A DNA stretch of 61,054 nucleotides from Rhodoplanes elegans (lineage in GTDB: Bacteria > Pseudomonadota > Alphaproteobacteria > Rhizobiales > Xanthobacteraceae), in NCBI RefSeq assembly GCF_016653355.1, contig NZ_NHSK01000092.1, positions 1 through 61,054 of the forward strand, given 5' to 3'. Positions 44,270 to 54,600 of the stretch are shown here, piece after piece (position 1 is the first letter of the stretch; the number at the start of each line of letters is the position of its first letter). A program made the position numbers and the translations under genes. The notes beneath the pieces were generated by a model. The model worked only from the letters and a program-made list of their open reading frames with translations, was not told where the DNA came from and did no database searches.

Positions 44270-45301
44270 TCACCGCACCTCGGCGAGGTAGCGGTCGGAA
44301 AACGTCTTCTGGATCTTCTCGGCGGCGCCCCAGTCGATGTCCTTGACGCGGTCGTAGTCGGTCTTGGGCAGGAACTTGGCCGCCACCTCGGCCGGCATCT
44401 CGATCGGGCGCGCCGGACGCAGATAGGCGTTGGTCCAGACGAGCTGGCCCTTGTCGGAGAGCAGATAGTCGAGCACGCGCTTCGCCTCGGCGGCGTGCGG
44501 CGCGCCCTTCACCAGCGTCATCACATAGGGGAACGACACCGAGCCCTCGCACGGGATGACGAAGGCGAACTTGCCCTTCTCGGTGTACTTCGCCCGGTAG
44601 GCGTTGAAGTCGTAGTCGAACAGGATCGGGATCTCGCCCGAGACGACGCGCGCATAGGACGTCTGCTGCGGCACGATCGGATCGTTCTTGGCGAGCTCCT
44701 TGAAGAAGGCGAGTCCCGGCTCGACGTTCTCCAGCGTGCCGCCGAGCGCCAGGTTGACCGCGATGGCACCGACATAGCCGACCGCCGCCGAGGTCGGGTT
44801 CAGATAGCCGACGAGACCCTTGTAATCGGGCTTCTTCAGATCGGCCCAGCAGGCCGGCACGGGCTTGCCCCGCAGCGCGTCGACGTTGACGAACAGACCC
44901 AGCGTGCCCTGATGCACGGTCCACCAGTGACCGTCCTTGTCCTTCAGGCCGTCGGGAATCTTGTCGAACAGCGCCGGCTGATAGGCCTCGGTCACGCCCT
45001 CGGCCTTCGCCTTGATGCCGAACGTGATGCCGTAATAGGCCATGTCGGCGACGGGGCTCGCGCGCTCGGCGAGGATCTGCGACAGCGCCTGGCCGGAGTT
45101 CTTGTTGTCGTGCGGCATGGTGATGCCGAGGTCTTGATGGACCGCCTTCAGCATCGCGGCCCAGTCGGCCCATTGCGGCGGGCAGTTGTAGCAGATCGCG
45201 GTGCCGCCCTGCTGCGCCTGTGCGGCCGGCACGCCGGGCAGGAGCGGGGTGGCGAGCAGCGTCGCGGCGGCGAGGCCGAGAACAATCCGGCGGGTCGTCA
45301 T
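44270..45301 (-). CDS. ABC transporter substrate-binding protein, family 1 type
   Basis: 343-residue exported binding protein. Signal peptide about residues 1-29 (LGLAAATLLATPLLPGVPAA). The mature N-terminus has a Cys pair (CYNC). Conserved segments such as ALSQILAERASPVADMAYYG and TSAAVGYVGAIAVNLALGG resemble the Fe/thiamine/sugar-phosphate/phosphonate group of binding proteins. Ligand unknown; the downstream phosphodiesterase suggests a phosphorylated compound. It follows the regulator gene by 19 nt. Confidence 0.87.
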   Translation of the reverse strand: MTTRRIVLGLAAATLLATPLLPGVPAAQAQQGGTAICYNCPPQWADWAAMLKAVHQDLGITMPHDNKNSGQALSQILAERASPVADMAYYGITFGIKAKAEGVTEAYQPALFDKIPDGLKDKDGHWWTVHQGTLGLFVNVDALRGKPVPACWADLKKPDYKGLVGYLNPTSAAVGYVGAIAVNLALGGTLENVEPGLAFFKELAKNDPIVPQQTSYARVVSGEIPILFDYDFNAYRAKYTEKGKFAFVIPCEGSVSFPYVMTLVKGAPHAAEAKRVLDYLLSDKGQLVWTNAYLRPARPIEMPAEVAAKFLPKTDYDRVKDIDWGAAEKIQKTFSDRYLAEVR

Positions 45302-45320
45302 GAGGGTCTCCGTGGGTGAC

Positions 45321-46391
45321 TCAGCGGGGAGCGTTCTGGGCGTCGGCGAGCGTGCCGCCCGGGCGAAACAGATGCGGCAGCGACACGACGCGGGCCGCCG
45401 TGGCGGCGTTGCCGGCGACGAGGTCGAGCAGCATGGCGGCGGCGGCGGCGCCCATGGCGCGGGCCGGCCATTCGATGGTGGCGAGCGCCGGCGCGATCAG
45501 CCGGCCGATGGCAATGCCGTCGAAGCCGGCGACCGACACGTCCTCCGGCACCGAAAGCCGGAGGCGGCACAGCGCCGCGACGACGCCGATCGCCAGCAGA
45601 TCGTTGGAGGCGACGATGGCGGTCGGCCGCGACTGTGCCATCAGCTCGGAGAGGTCGATGCGGTCCGGCCCGTCGATGAAGTCGATCTCGACCGGCGGCG
45701 CGACCGGCAGCCCGGCGGCGGCGAGCACGTCGCACACGCCCTCGTAACGTGCTCGCGCCCGGTCCGACGCGGCGAAACGCCCGGCGACGAACGAGATGCG
45801 GCGATGGCCGTGGCGGATCAGCGCCGCGGCGATCTCGCGCCCGGCGCCGCGATTGTCGACCGTCACGACGGCGTCGCCCGCCGCGCCCGCCTCGTTGAAC
45901 AAGAGCACGGTCGGGATGCCGGCCGCCGCGGCGCGGACCCTCGCCTCGCTCGCCGCCGGATCGCAGACGGTGAGCACCAGGCCGGCGGGACGCTCGGCGA
46001 TCAGCGGCGCGATCGCCTCGACCTCGCGGCCCGGCTCGTAGTCGGACTGCGCGATCAGCACCGCATGGCCGGCGCGGCGCGCCGTCTCCTGGAGACCTGC
46101 GAGGCAGTCGGCGAACACCGGATTGGTGACGCTCGGCACCAGCACCCCGATGGTGCGGCTGCGCTTGAGCACCAGGCTGCGGCCGACCTCGCTCGGCCGG
46201 AAGTCGAGCTCGGCGACGGCGGCCGCGATGCGCCGGCGCAGCGCCGCGCTCACCGGGCCGGAGTCGTTGACGACACGGCTCACGCTGGCGATCGAGCAGC
46301 GCGCCTTTCTGGCGACGTCCTTGATGGTCGTCGCGCGCCGCGGCGCGTCGTCGCTTGTCTCAGGAGTGTCGCAGAGCGCGGAGGGGTCCAT
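45321..46391 (-). CDS. LacI-family transcriptional regulator
   Basis: 356 residues. The helix-turn-helix is TIKDVARKARCSIASVSRVV (about 22-41) with hinge RRIAAAVAELDFRPSEVGRS, followed by a sugar-binding-like effector domain (TIGVLVPSVTNPVFADCLAG, FVAGRFAASDRARARYEG, VSVAGFDGIAIGRLI). It is the first gene of the transport operon. A near-perfect LacI-type palindrome lies 20 nt upstream of its start, so autoregulation of the whole operon is likely. Confidence 0.92.
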   Translation of the reverse strand: MDPSALCDTPETSDDAPRRATTIKDVARKARCSIASVSRVVNDSGPVSAALRRRIAAAVAELDFRPSEVGRSLVLKRSRTIGVLVPSVTNPVFADCLAGLQETARRAGHAVLIAQSDYEPGREVEAIAPLIAERPAGLVLTVCDPAASEARVRAAAAGIPTVLLFNEAGAAGDAVVTVDNRGAGREIAAALIRHGHRRISFVAGRFAASDRARARYEGVCDVLAAAGLPVAPPVEIDFIDGPDRIDLSELMAQSRPTAIVASNDLLAIGVVAALCRLRLSVPEDVSVAGFDGIAIGRLIAPALATIEWPARAMGAAAAAMLLDLVAGNAATAARVVSLPHLFRPGGTLADAQNAPR

Positions 46392-46411
46392 GAGCGGCCG
46401 TGCGCCGAGGC

Positions 46412-46431
46412 TGGTGTAAACGTTTTCACCA
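46412..46431. promoter_or_regulatory. LacI-type operator
   Basis: TGGTGTAAACGTTTTCACCA is a 20-bp dyad with a central CG and one mismatched pair, the normal form for LacI/GalR operators. It differs at one base from the perfect palindrome at 60054-60073. Confidence 0.8.
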
Positions 46432-46791
46432 GCACCCTAGCGAGGCTGCATGACAGCGGCGCGACAGGCGGTCGGGGGCGCGGTGCAACGTCGGGGCGAC
46501 GCCGGTCACTCGGCTTCACAGGGGATGGGGCAAGGCTCGAAGCTCTCCTCGTCGTGCTCCGCACGGGCGAGGTTTTGCAGCACGCTCCGTCGTCCCGGGG
46601 CGGCGCGAAGCGCCGAGCCCGGGACCCATACGCCCTGTCTTCGTGAGTCACCGACACCGGGCGTATGGATCCCGGGCTCGCGAACCTTAAGGTTCGCGCC
46701 CCGGGATGACCGAGTCATCCAGAGCCGTTGCCTGCGTGGACAACGACCATCGAGAGTCTGTGCCCTGGCACTCGTCTCGGCGCCGATGCGC
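46432..46791. repeat. Intergenic palindromic repeat (GTCCCGGGGCGG type)
   Basis: About 350 bp without a gene. CCCGGGGCGGCGCGAAGC, GAGCCCGGGACCCATACGCC, then GGCGTATGGATCCCGGGCTC and GGTTCGCGCCCCGGGATGAC form long nested arms (46590-46712). An AACCTTAAGGTT palindrome sits in the right arm. Confidence 0.7.
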
Positions 46792-47487
46792 TCAGTCCCA
46801 GGCGTGCAGAAGATAGGCCCGGACGAAATCGAGGACGCCGGGGCCGAGATCGTCCGGGCCGTGCGCGGCGACGATGGCGGACAACTCGGGATCCACCTCG
46901 GACGCGATATGGGCACGCGCCGTCGCGCACAGCGCGGCCGTGGTCGTGTGCGCCTCGAGCAGGCGGATGACGGCGAGCAGCCGCCCGGCCTTCACGATCG
47001 CCCACGGACCGGCCGTGTAGGCATCAGCACCGATGCCGGTCTCTTCGAAAATCTCGCGCACGACGCTGCCGGCGAAGTCGACGATGCCGCCGCGGGCATC
47101 GCTCGGATCCGGCGTGCCGCAGGGGAAGTAGACCTGGCCCTGGTTCGCCGTGCCGGCCGCCATCTCGCCGAGCAGGAAGCCGCCGTCGGTGCCGCGCAGC
47201 GCGCCCATGGCGAAGGCGTTGGTCACGGTCGGGTCCGGCCAGCCCCAGTCGCGCCACGCCATGAAGCTCGCATAGTCGGTCTCGAACAGGCGCGCCCGCA
47301 GCGTGCCGCCGTCGACGGTCCAGTCGCGCATCAGCAGCACGCGGCCGTTCCAGACATGCGGCAGGTGGCGCCGGAGCGCGTCGAAATGGGCGTCGATCTC
47401 GGCCCGCCGCGCGGCAGCGAACGGCCAGTCGAACGGCTCCAGGCGGAGGTCGAGGGCGTCGATCGGAATCACGTCGAGGTCGTTCAC
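46792..47487 (-). CDS. Nudix-like hydrolase
   Basis: 231 residues. The core SVVREIFEETGIG matches REUxEExGU of the Nudix box, but the upstream conserved Glu is Val here, so the motif is slightly degenerate. The substrate would be a nucleoside-diphosphate-linked compound. It ends the pdxY-phzF-Nudix group on the minus strand, 55 nt after phzF. ATG 47487 gives MNDLDVIPIDALDLRLEP. Confidence 0.75.
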   Translation of the reverse strand: MNDLDVIPIDALDLRLEPFDWPFAAARRAEIDAHFDALRRHLPHVWNGRVLLMRDWTVDGGTLRARLFETDYASFMAWRDWGWPDPTVTNAFAMGALRGTDGGFLLGEMAAGTANQGQVYFPCGTPDPSDARGGIVDFAGSVVREIFEETGIGADAYTAGPWAIVKAGRLLAVIRLLEAHTTTAALCATARAHIASEVDPELSAIVAAHGPDDLGPGVLDFVRAYLLHAWD

Positions 47488-47542
47488 GGAATCTGGTCCT
47501 GAAACGCCTTCGCCATGACCGCCCTCGCCCGCTCGCTCGAGA

Positions 47543-48442
47543 TCAGACGAGCAGCCGCCCCTCGCTCATCACCACGGCGTCGCCGCCGATGGCTGCGCTG
47601 ACGAGCGCGCCGCCTCGCAACACCAGCGACAACGTGATCAGGCTCGGCCGGCCCATCTCGAAACCCTGCTCGATCACCAGCGTGTGTGTCCCATCGCCGA
47701 GCCCGCCGTGGCGGGCGACGGCGCCGGCGAAGGCCGCGACCGCGGCGCCGGTCGCCGGGTCCTCGGCGATGCCGAGGCTCGGGGCGAACATGCGGGCATG
47801 GAAGGCGTGGCCGGGCACGGCGGTCTCGCGGCTGAACACGAATGCGGCCGGATGCCCCTGCGTCCCGAAGGCGGCCGCCCAGTGCCGCATGTCGGGCGTC
47901 GCGCGGGCGACCGCGTCGCGGCTCGCGAGCGGCACCAGCGTGAAGGCGACGCCGGCCGACCAGTCCTCCGCGACGAAATTCCCGAAGCCGATCTCGCCCG
48001 CGGCGAGGCCGAGCGCCGCTGCGATCGTCCCGGGATCCCGCGCGGCCGCCACCGGCTCGGGCAGCCGCGGCAGGTCGAAGCGCGCCGTCCCGCGGTCGGC
48101 GTCGCGCGGCGTTACCGTGCAACGCACCGGGCCGACGCCCTCCTCCACCACGATCTCGCGCAGCCCGATGCCGCCGTCGAGCCGGCCGAGCAGCACCGCG
48201 GTGCCGACCGTCGGATGCCCGGCGAAGGGCAGCTCGCGGGCCGGCGTGAAGATGCGCAGCCGGGCGCGATGACCGGGATCGTCCGGCGGCAGCACGAACA
48301 CGGTCTCGGACAGCGCGAACTCCTTCGCGATCGCCTGCATGGCGGCGGTGTCGAGCCCCTCGGCGTCGAGCACCACGGCGAGCGGGTTGCCGGCGAACTT
48401 TTCGGCCGTGAACACGTCGAGCGTGACGAAGCGGCGCGCCAT
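47543..48442 (-). CDS. PhzF-family isomerase/epimerase
   Basis: 299 residues with the two-fold diaminopimelate-epimerase-like fold: DVFTAEKFAGNPLAVVLDAE, catalytic Glu in LSETVFVL, LPFAGHPTVGTAVLLG, and DPATGAAVAAFAG in the second half. Family members isomerise small acids; the physiological substrate of most is unknown. It starts 5 nt after the pdxY stop, so the two are cotranscribed. No phenazine genes are near. Confidence 0.9.
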   Translation of the reverse strand: MARRFVTLDVFTAEKFAGNPLAVVLDAEGLDTAAMQAIAKEFALSETVFVLPPDDPGHRARLRIFTPARELPFAGHPTVGTAVLLGRLDGGIGLREIVVEEGVGPVRCTVTPRDADRGTARFDLPRLPEPVAAARDPGTIAAALGLAAGEIGFGNFVAEDWSAGVAFTLVPLASRDAVARATPDMRHWAAAFGTQGHPAAFVFSRETAVPGHAFHARMFAPSLGIAEDPATGAAVAAFAGAVARHGGLGDGTHTLVIEQGFEMGRPSLITLSLVLRGGALVSAAIGGDAVVMSEGRLLV

Positions 48443-48447
48443 CGTGA

Positions 48448-49296
48448 TCACACCGGCTCGGCCGTGAAGACGCGCGACGGCGTCACGAACTCGTCCTGCG
48501 CCGCGACGGTGAGGATCTCGCGCGAGCCCGCCGCGACGGTGCGCTTCAGCAGGCCGAAGATCGACGAGCCGGCGCGCGAGAGCGCCTCGGCAGTCGAGCC
48601 GGTCGACATGAAGTGGAAGAAGAACAGCGCCGCGATGGCGTCGCCCGCGCCGTTGATCGCGATGTCGAGCTTCTCGGTGCGCAGGCGGAAGCGTCCGTCC
48701 GGCCCGGAGGCCAAGAGATCGATCGCGTCGGCCGGCGTCTCGTTCGTGTGCAGCGACGTCACTAGGATCACCTTCGGCCCGAGCAGATGGACGATCTCGA
48801 TCGCCTTCACGGCGTCGGCGAGCGTGCCGGTCGTGCGGTCGGCGAGATATTCCAGCTCGAACTGGTTGGGCGTGATGATGTCGGCGGCCGGCACGGCGCG
48901 CGCCCGCATGAACTCCGGAATGCCGGGCCGCACGAAGACGCCGCGGCCGACGTCGCCGATCACCGGGTCGCAGCAGTAGCGCGCCTTCGGGTTGGCGGCC
49001 CGCACCTTGCCGACCGCGTCGAGGATCGCCTCGCCGATGTCGGCGCCGCCCATGTAGCCGGACAACACGCCGTCGCACAGCGGCAGCGCGCCGCGCTCGG
49101 CGATGCCTTCCAGGAGTTCGCCGATCAGGCCGCCGTCGAAGACGCGGCCCTTCCAGGCGCCGTAGCCGGTGTGGTTGGAGAACTGCACCGTGTGGATCGG
49201 CCACACCTCGCAGCCGAGCCGCTGCAGCGGGAACACGGCAGAGGCGTTGCCGACATGGCCGTAGGCGACGTGCGACTGGATCGACAGGATGTTCAT
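48448..49296 (-). CDS. pdxY: Pyridoxal kinase
   Basis: Phosphorylates pyridoxal in the B6 salvage pathway. 282 residues: ILSIQSHVAYGHVGNASAVF at the start, QFSNHTGYGAWKG, YCCDPVIGD, and ITPNQFELEYL. The catalytic Asp is in INGAGDAIAALFF. ATG 49296 gives MNILSIQSH, the usual start; ATG 49302 is two codons upstream. Confidence 0.92.
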   Translation of the reverse strand: MNILSIQSHVAYGHVGNASAVFPLQRLGCEVWPIHTVQFSNHTGYGAWKGRVFDGGLIGELLEGIAERGALPLCDGVLSGYMGGADIGEAILDAVGKVRAANPKARYCCDPVIGDVGRGVFVRPGIPEFMRARAVPAADIITPNQFELEYLADRTTGTLADAVKAIEIVHLLGPKVILVTSLHTNETPADAIDLLASGPDGRFRLRTEKLDIAINGAGDAIAALFFFHFMSTGSTAEALSRAGSSIFGLLKRTVAAGSREILTVAAQDEFVTPSRVFTAEPV

Positions 49297-49380
49297 GGGC
49301 ATGGCATCGGCGGGAGTGCGTCGGAGCGGAGCCGAACCCCTAGCGCGTGGCGCCCGGCGGCGCAAATCCCGGCGGCGCCC

Positions 49381-50256
49381 TCACGCGCGCTTGCGGGTCG
49401 GCACCATCAGGATGGCGAGGCCGACGAGCACGAGGGCCATGCCGGCGAGGCGCAGCGGGCCGAAGGTCTCGCCGAAAACGAGGCTCGAGGCGATCGCGCC
49501 GATGAACGGCACCAGCAGCGCGAACGGCGCGACGGTGGCGACGCCGTAGCGGCGCAGCAGCGCGCCCCACGCCGCGAACGCGATCGTGGTGCCGGCGAAG
49601 GCGAGGTAGAGCACCGCGACCCAGGCGATCCACGGCGCCGCGACGAGGCTCTGCCCGATCGCCGCCGGTCCTTCGAGGGCGAGCGCGAGCGCGAGGCACG
49701 GCAGCGGCGGCACCAGGCTGAGCCACGACATCAGCGCCACCATGTCGTTCTGCCCGGCCTTGCGCAGCAAGAGATTGCCGACCGCGAAGCTGAGCGGCGA
49801 GCCGAGCATCAGCAGAAGCGCCCACACGTCGAACTCCTGCCCCACCGTGCCACCGATGCAGGCGAGGCCGGCGGCCGCGACGACGAGCGACACGGTCTGC
49901 CGGCCAGTCGGATACTGGTGGTAGATCGCGGCGGCGAGCGCCACCGTGAACATCGACTGGGTCTGCAGGATCACGGCGGCGAGGCCGGGCGGCACGCCGT
50001 GCGTGATGCCGAGGAACAGGAACATGAACTGGCCGACGAACAGCGTCAGCCCGATGGCGACCGTCGCGGACAGGGCGATCCGCGGGCGCGGCACCACCAG
50101 GAGCGGCAGCGCCGAGGTCGCGAAGCGCAGCGTCGTGAGAACGAGCGGCGAGAAGCTGTCGAGCCCGAGCTTGGTGAAGACGAAGGCGACGCCCCAGATG
50201 CCGGCGACGAGAAGCGCCAGCAGCGTGTGCGGCAAGGTGAGACGGGGGGCGTACAT
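49381..50256 (-). CDS. EamA/RhaT-family (DMT) transporter
   Basis: 291-residue inner-membrane protein with ten hydrophobic segments in two EamA repeats; ALLVAGIWGVAFVFTKLGLD is the typical first helix and YLAFAGTTIAFAAWGALLRR is in the second repeat. DMT proteins export amino acids, metabolites or drugs. It lies upstream of pdxY on the same strand with an 84-nt gap; a B6-related role is only a guess. Confidence 0.88.
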   Translation of the reverse strand: MYAPRLTLPHTLLALLVAGIWGVAFVFTKLGLDSFSPLVLTTLRFATSALPLLVVPRPRIALSATVAIGLTLFVGQFMFLFLGITHGVPPGLAAVILQTQSMFTVALAAAIYHQYPTGRQTVSLVVAAAGLACIGGTVGQEFDVWALLLMLGSPLSFAVGNLLLRKAGQNDMVALMSWLSLVPPLPCLALALALEGPAAIGQSLVAAPWIAWVAVLYLAFAGTTIAFAAWGALLRRYGVATVAPFALLVPFIGAIASSLVFGETFGPLRLAGMALVLVGLAILMVPTRKRA

Positions 50257-50546
50257 TGCGGGGCGTGCCGTCCGGCGTGCGGTCCGGGCGCTGGCGCCCG
50301 GCCGCGTGGGGGTGCTCCGGCCGCGGGCCGCAGCCCCTCCACCCGGACGCCGCGCGCGTCGGCACGCGCGGCAGCCCCGGTCTCCTCCGAGCGGGCGGCG
50401 AGGTCAAGCCCATCGGTCGAAACACGAACCGCCGCCTCGTCATGGCCGGGCTCGTCCCGGCCATCCACGACCTTCGCTGTCCGATCGACAGTAAGACGTG
50501 GATGCCCGCGACAAGCGCGGGCATGACGAGTCAGAGACTCGTCGGC
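50257..50546. repeat. Intergenic region with GTCATGGCCGGGC-type palindromes
   Basis: Contains CATGGCCGGGCTCGTCCCGG (about 50440-50460) and a second part with GTGGATGCCCGCG and CGCGGGCATGACGAG (about 50498-50530); the inner segments CCATCCACG and CGTGGATG pair. A hairpin-rich Arg-codon-like stretch precedes it. No gene is supported. Confidence 0.6.
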
Positions 50547-51584
50547 TCACATCGTGCCGGCGGCCTTCTTCACGAAGCGGTCGTCGAAGGTGCGCTTGAG
50601 GTCGATCTTGGCGCTCTTCATCTCGTCGTCGAACTGCACCAGCATGTCGAGGGCGTTCTGCATGCCCTTCTCCGGGATGATGCCGGTGGTCGAGTACATC
50701 GGCTTCGACGCCGTGAAGGCCGCCATGTAGAGGCCGCGGTCGCCGAGGTGGTACTCCTCCGGCACCGTCTTGGCGACGTCCTCGGGGGTCGCGGTCTTGA
50801 GCCATTGCAGCGTCTTGTAGAACGCGTTGACGATGCGCTGGGTGGTCTCCGGGTTCTTCTCGATGAAGTCGGCCTTGAGATAGACGACCGCGGCCGGGTT
50901 GTTGCCGCCGAGCAGCTTCTCGTTGTCGGCCTCGGTGCGGCTGTCGGCCATCACCACCACGTCGCCGTCCTGCACCAGCTTGGTGATGACGGGATCGAGA
51001 TTGGAGATGGCGTCGAGCTCGCCCTTCTTCATCGCGGCGACCGCCGACATGCCGGCGCCGACCCCGATGATCGAGACATCGGTCGACTTCAGGCCGTCCT
51101 TGGCGATCAACGCGTTCAGGAAGAAGTTGGTCGACGAGCCCGGCGCCGTGACGCCGATCTTCATGCCCTTCAGGTCCTTGAACGACTTCACCTGCGCCGC
51201 CTTGTCCTTGCGGACCGCGAGCACGATGCCGGGGAAGCGGCCGAGCTCGGCGACGGCGCGGATCTCCTGGCCCTTCGCCTGCATCCGGATCGTGTGCTCG
51301 TAGGCGCCGGTGACGACGTCGGCCGAGCCGCCGATCAGCGACTGCAGCGACTTGGCGCCGCCGCCGAAGTCCGTGATCGTCACGTCGAGGCCCTGCTCCT
51401 TGAAGTAGCCGAGCTTCTCGGCGAGCGTGAGGGGCAGGTAGTAGAGGAGGTTCTTGCCGCCGACACCGAGCACCAGCTTCGGCTTCTCGGGCGCCGGCGC
51501 GCTCTGCGCGGCGGCCGGCGACAGCGGAGCGGCGAGCGCGGCGAGCACCGCCGCAGCGGCGACGGCCAGGGTCTTCAGCCTCAT
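50547..51584 (-). CDS. NitT/TauT-type ABC substrate-binding protein
   Basis: 345-residue exported protein. Signal peptide about residues 1-26 (AVAAAAVLAALAAPLSPAAA). Then LVLGVGGKNLLYYLPLTLAE and KLGYFKEQGLDVTITDFGGG, the NMT1/SsuA-like opening, and GMKIGVTAPGSSTNFFLNAL. The family takes up taurine, sulfonates, nitrate or thiamine precursors. No permease or ATPase is adjacent, so it is an orphan subunit here. GGGAGGA lies 5 nt before ATG 51584. Confidence 0.88.
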   Translation of the reverse strand: MRLKTLAVAAAAVLAALAAPLSPAAAQSAPAPEKPKLVLGVGGKNLLYYLPLTLAEKLGYFKEQGLDVTITDFGGGAKSLQSLIGGSADVVTGAYEHTIRMQAKGQEIRAVAELGRFPGIVLAVRKDKAAQVKSFKDLKGMKIGVTAPGSSTNFFLNALIAKDGLKSTDVSIIGVGAGMSAVAAMKKGELDAISNLDPVITKLVQDGDVVVMADSRTEADNEKLLGGNNPAAVVYLKADFIEKNPETTQRIVNAFYKTLQWLKTATPEDVAKTVPEEYHLGDRGLYMAAFTASKPMYSTTGIIPEKGMQNALDMLVQFDDEMKSAKIDLKRTFDDRFVKKAAGTM

Positions 51585-51921
51585 GCAGTCCTCCCGTGGA
51601 CATTCGGCGGGCACGTGGGTCCCCGGACCCTTGGCGAGCCCTTGTTGATCTTCGTCGATATCGGGCGGCGGCGCGGGATTCAACCGGAATCAAAGAGGCT
51701 GCCATGTCGTTGTCGGGCGGCGGCGCGCGCCGGTTCCCTCTCCCCGCCGCGCGCTCGCCGCGCAGAGGCGAGTCGGGTGAGGGGGCGCTTCCGCACACCG
51801 AGACTTCGAGACTCGCGGAGACGCCCCCTCACCCGACGTCCGCGCTGATCGCGCGAGCGTCGACCTCTCCCCGCGCGCGGGGAGAGGTGAAGCGCGTCGC
51901 AGACACGTGGCGTCACACACG
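51585..51921. repeat. Intergenic region with family A-related palindromes
   Basis: Between 51738 and 51890 blocks related to the 35.2- and 44.1-kb repeats appear: CCCTCTCCCCGCCGCGCG, GGTGAGGGGGCG, GCCCCCTCACCCGACGTC and ACCTCTCCCCGCGCGCGG with GGGGAGAGGT. Short relatives of the last block are at 37300-37322 and 53911-53931. Confidence 0.7.
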
Positions 51922-51948
51922 AAAAAGGGCCGCCTCACGGCGACCCTT
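51922..51948 (-). terminator. Intrinsic terminator of ilvC
   Basis: On the minus strand AAGGGTCGCC, loop GTGA, GGCGGCCCTT, then TTTC. One G-T wobble in a 10-bp stem. It is 40 nt past the ilvC stop. Confidence 0.8.
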
Positions 51949-51988
51949 CGCAAAATTCAGGTCCAGGCGAGCCCGCGGACGGGTCCGC

Positions 51989-53505
<1,517 letters not shown>

Positions 53506-53525
<20 letters not shown>

Positions 53526-53841
53526 TGTTTCTGGTCAGATCCTCGAACGTGATCTCGCCGCGCGAATACTCGTCCTCGGGCAGAATCTCCTCCCCGCGGT
53601 CCGGCCCCCAGTCGACGGTCGGCGGCTCGTTCTCGGGGCCGAGCCGCTTCGCCTCGGCGACGAGGTCGGCGAGCCGATAGCGCGTGTATCCGACCCGCGT
53701 GGTCGCCGGCTTCAGCCGCAGCTCGCGCCCCTCGACCACCACGTCGACCTCGCTGCCCTCGGTGAGGCCCGCGGCCTCGGCGGCCGCCTTCGGCAGCCGC
53801 ACCCCGAGGCTGTTGCCCCATTTCGAGACCTTGACCTTCAT
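53506..53841 (-). CDS. mazE: MazE/AbrB-type antitoxin
   Basis: 111 residues. Residues ~1-48 are the SpoVT/AbrB DNA-binding domain (VKVSKWGNSLGVRLPKAAAE). The C-terminal part is acidic and longer than usual for MazE (RGEEILPEDEYSRGEITFED), which should neutralise MazF. It represses its own promoter through the dyad just upstream. Confidence 0.9.
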
Positions 53842-53850
53842 GGCATCCTC

Positions 53851-53882
53851 TTCGGATACACAATGTATATCCGAACCGGCAA
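53851..53882 (-). promoter_or_regulatory. Promoter/operator of the MazEF module
   Basis: TTCGGATA-N9-TATCCGAA (53851-53875) is a perfect 8-bp inverted repeat 9 nt upstream of the antitoxin start. On the minus strand a possible -35 TTGCCG (53877-53882) lies beside it and a -10 candidate (TGTATC or TATACA) falls inside the dyad, so antitoxin binding would block the promoter. Confidence 0.7.
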
Positions 53883-53968
53883 GACGTCCACGGCTGGCGC
53901 CGCCTGACGCCTCTCCCCGCGGGGAGAGGGAAGCATCGAGCCGGCGCGCCGGTGAGCGCGCCGCCGCC

Positions 53969-54529
53969 TCACATCCCTTCCGGGCCCCGCGCGATGGCGA
54001 CGACGCCGGTGCGGGAGACCTCGACCAGTCCGAGCGGCAGCATCAGGCTGACGAACTGGTCGATCTTCTCGGCCCCGCCCGTGATCTCGAACACGAAGCT
54101 CTCGATCGTCGCGTCGATGACGCGCGCCTTGAAGGCGTCGGCGAGGCGCAGCGCCTCGACCCGGTGATCGCCCTTGCCGCGCACCTTGACCATGGCGAGC
54201 TCGCGCTCGATCGAGCGGGCCGACACGGTCATGTCGACGACCCGGTGCACCGGCACCATGCGGTCGAGCTGGTTCTTGATCTGCTCGATCACCATCGGCG
54301 TGCCGCGCGTCACCACGGTGATGCGCGACAGGTGCTTCTGGTGCTCGGTCTCGGACACCGTCAGGCTCTCGATGTTGTAGCCGCGACCCGAGAACAGGCC
54401 GATGACGCGGGCGAGCACGCCCGGCTCGTTGTCAACGATGACGGCGAGCGTGTGGGTCTCGATCGCCTGCGCCACGTGGGCGGACGGATAGTGCGAGGTG
54501 CTGCCGGAGGTCGGCGTGATGGCGTTCAT
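53969..54529 (-). CDS. ilvN: Acetolactate synthase small (regulatory) subunit
   Basis: 186 residues. The ACT domain ETHTLAVIVDNEPGVLARVI with GLFSGRGYNIESLTVSET binds valine for feedback inhibition; a second ALS_ss domain follows (GDHRVEALRLADAFKARVID). ATG 54529 gives the usual N-terminus; ATG 54559 is ten codons upstream with a plausible GGAG. A perfect 9-bp hairpin (CCCCGCTCC / GGAGCGGGG, 54563-54583) lies in the 71-nt gap after ilvB. The symbol ilvH is also used for this gene. Confidence 0.95.
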   Translation of the reverse strand: MNAITPTSGSTSHYPSAHVAQAIETHTLAVIVDNEPGVLARVIGLFSGRGYNIESLTVSETEHQKHLSRITVVTRGTPMVIEQIKNQLDRMVPVHRVVDMTVSARSIERELAMVKVRGKGDHRVEALRLADAFKARVIDATIESFVFEITGGAEKIDQFVSLMLPLGLVEVSRTGVVAIARGPEGM

Positions 54530-54600
54530 GATGAGAAAATTCCCTGCCCCGAATGACATCCACCCCGCTCCGCCGGAGCGGGGTGCGTGATGATCAGGTC

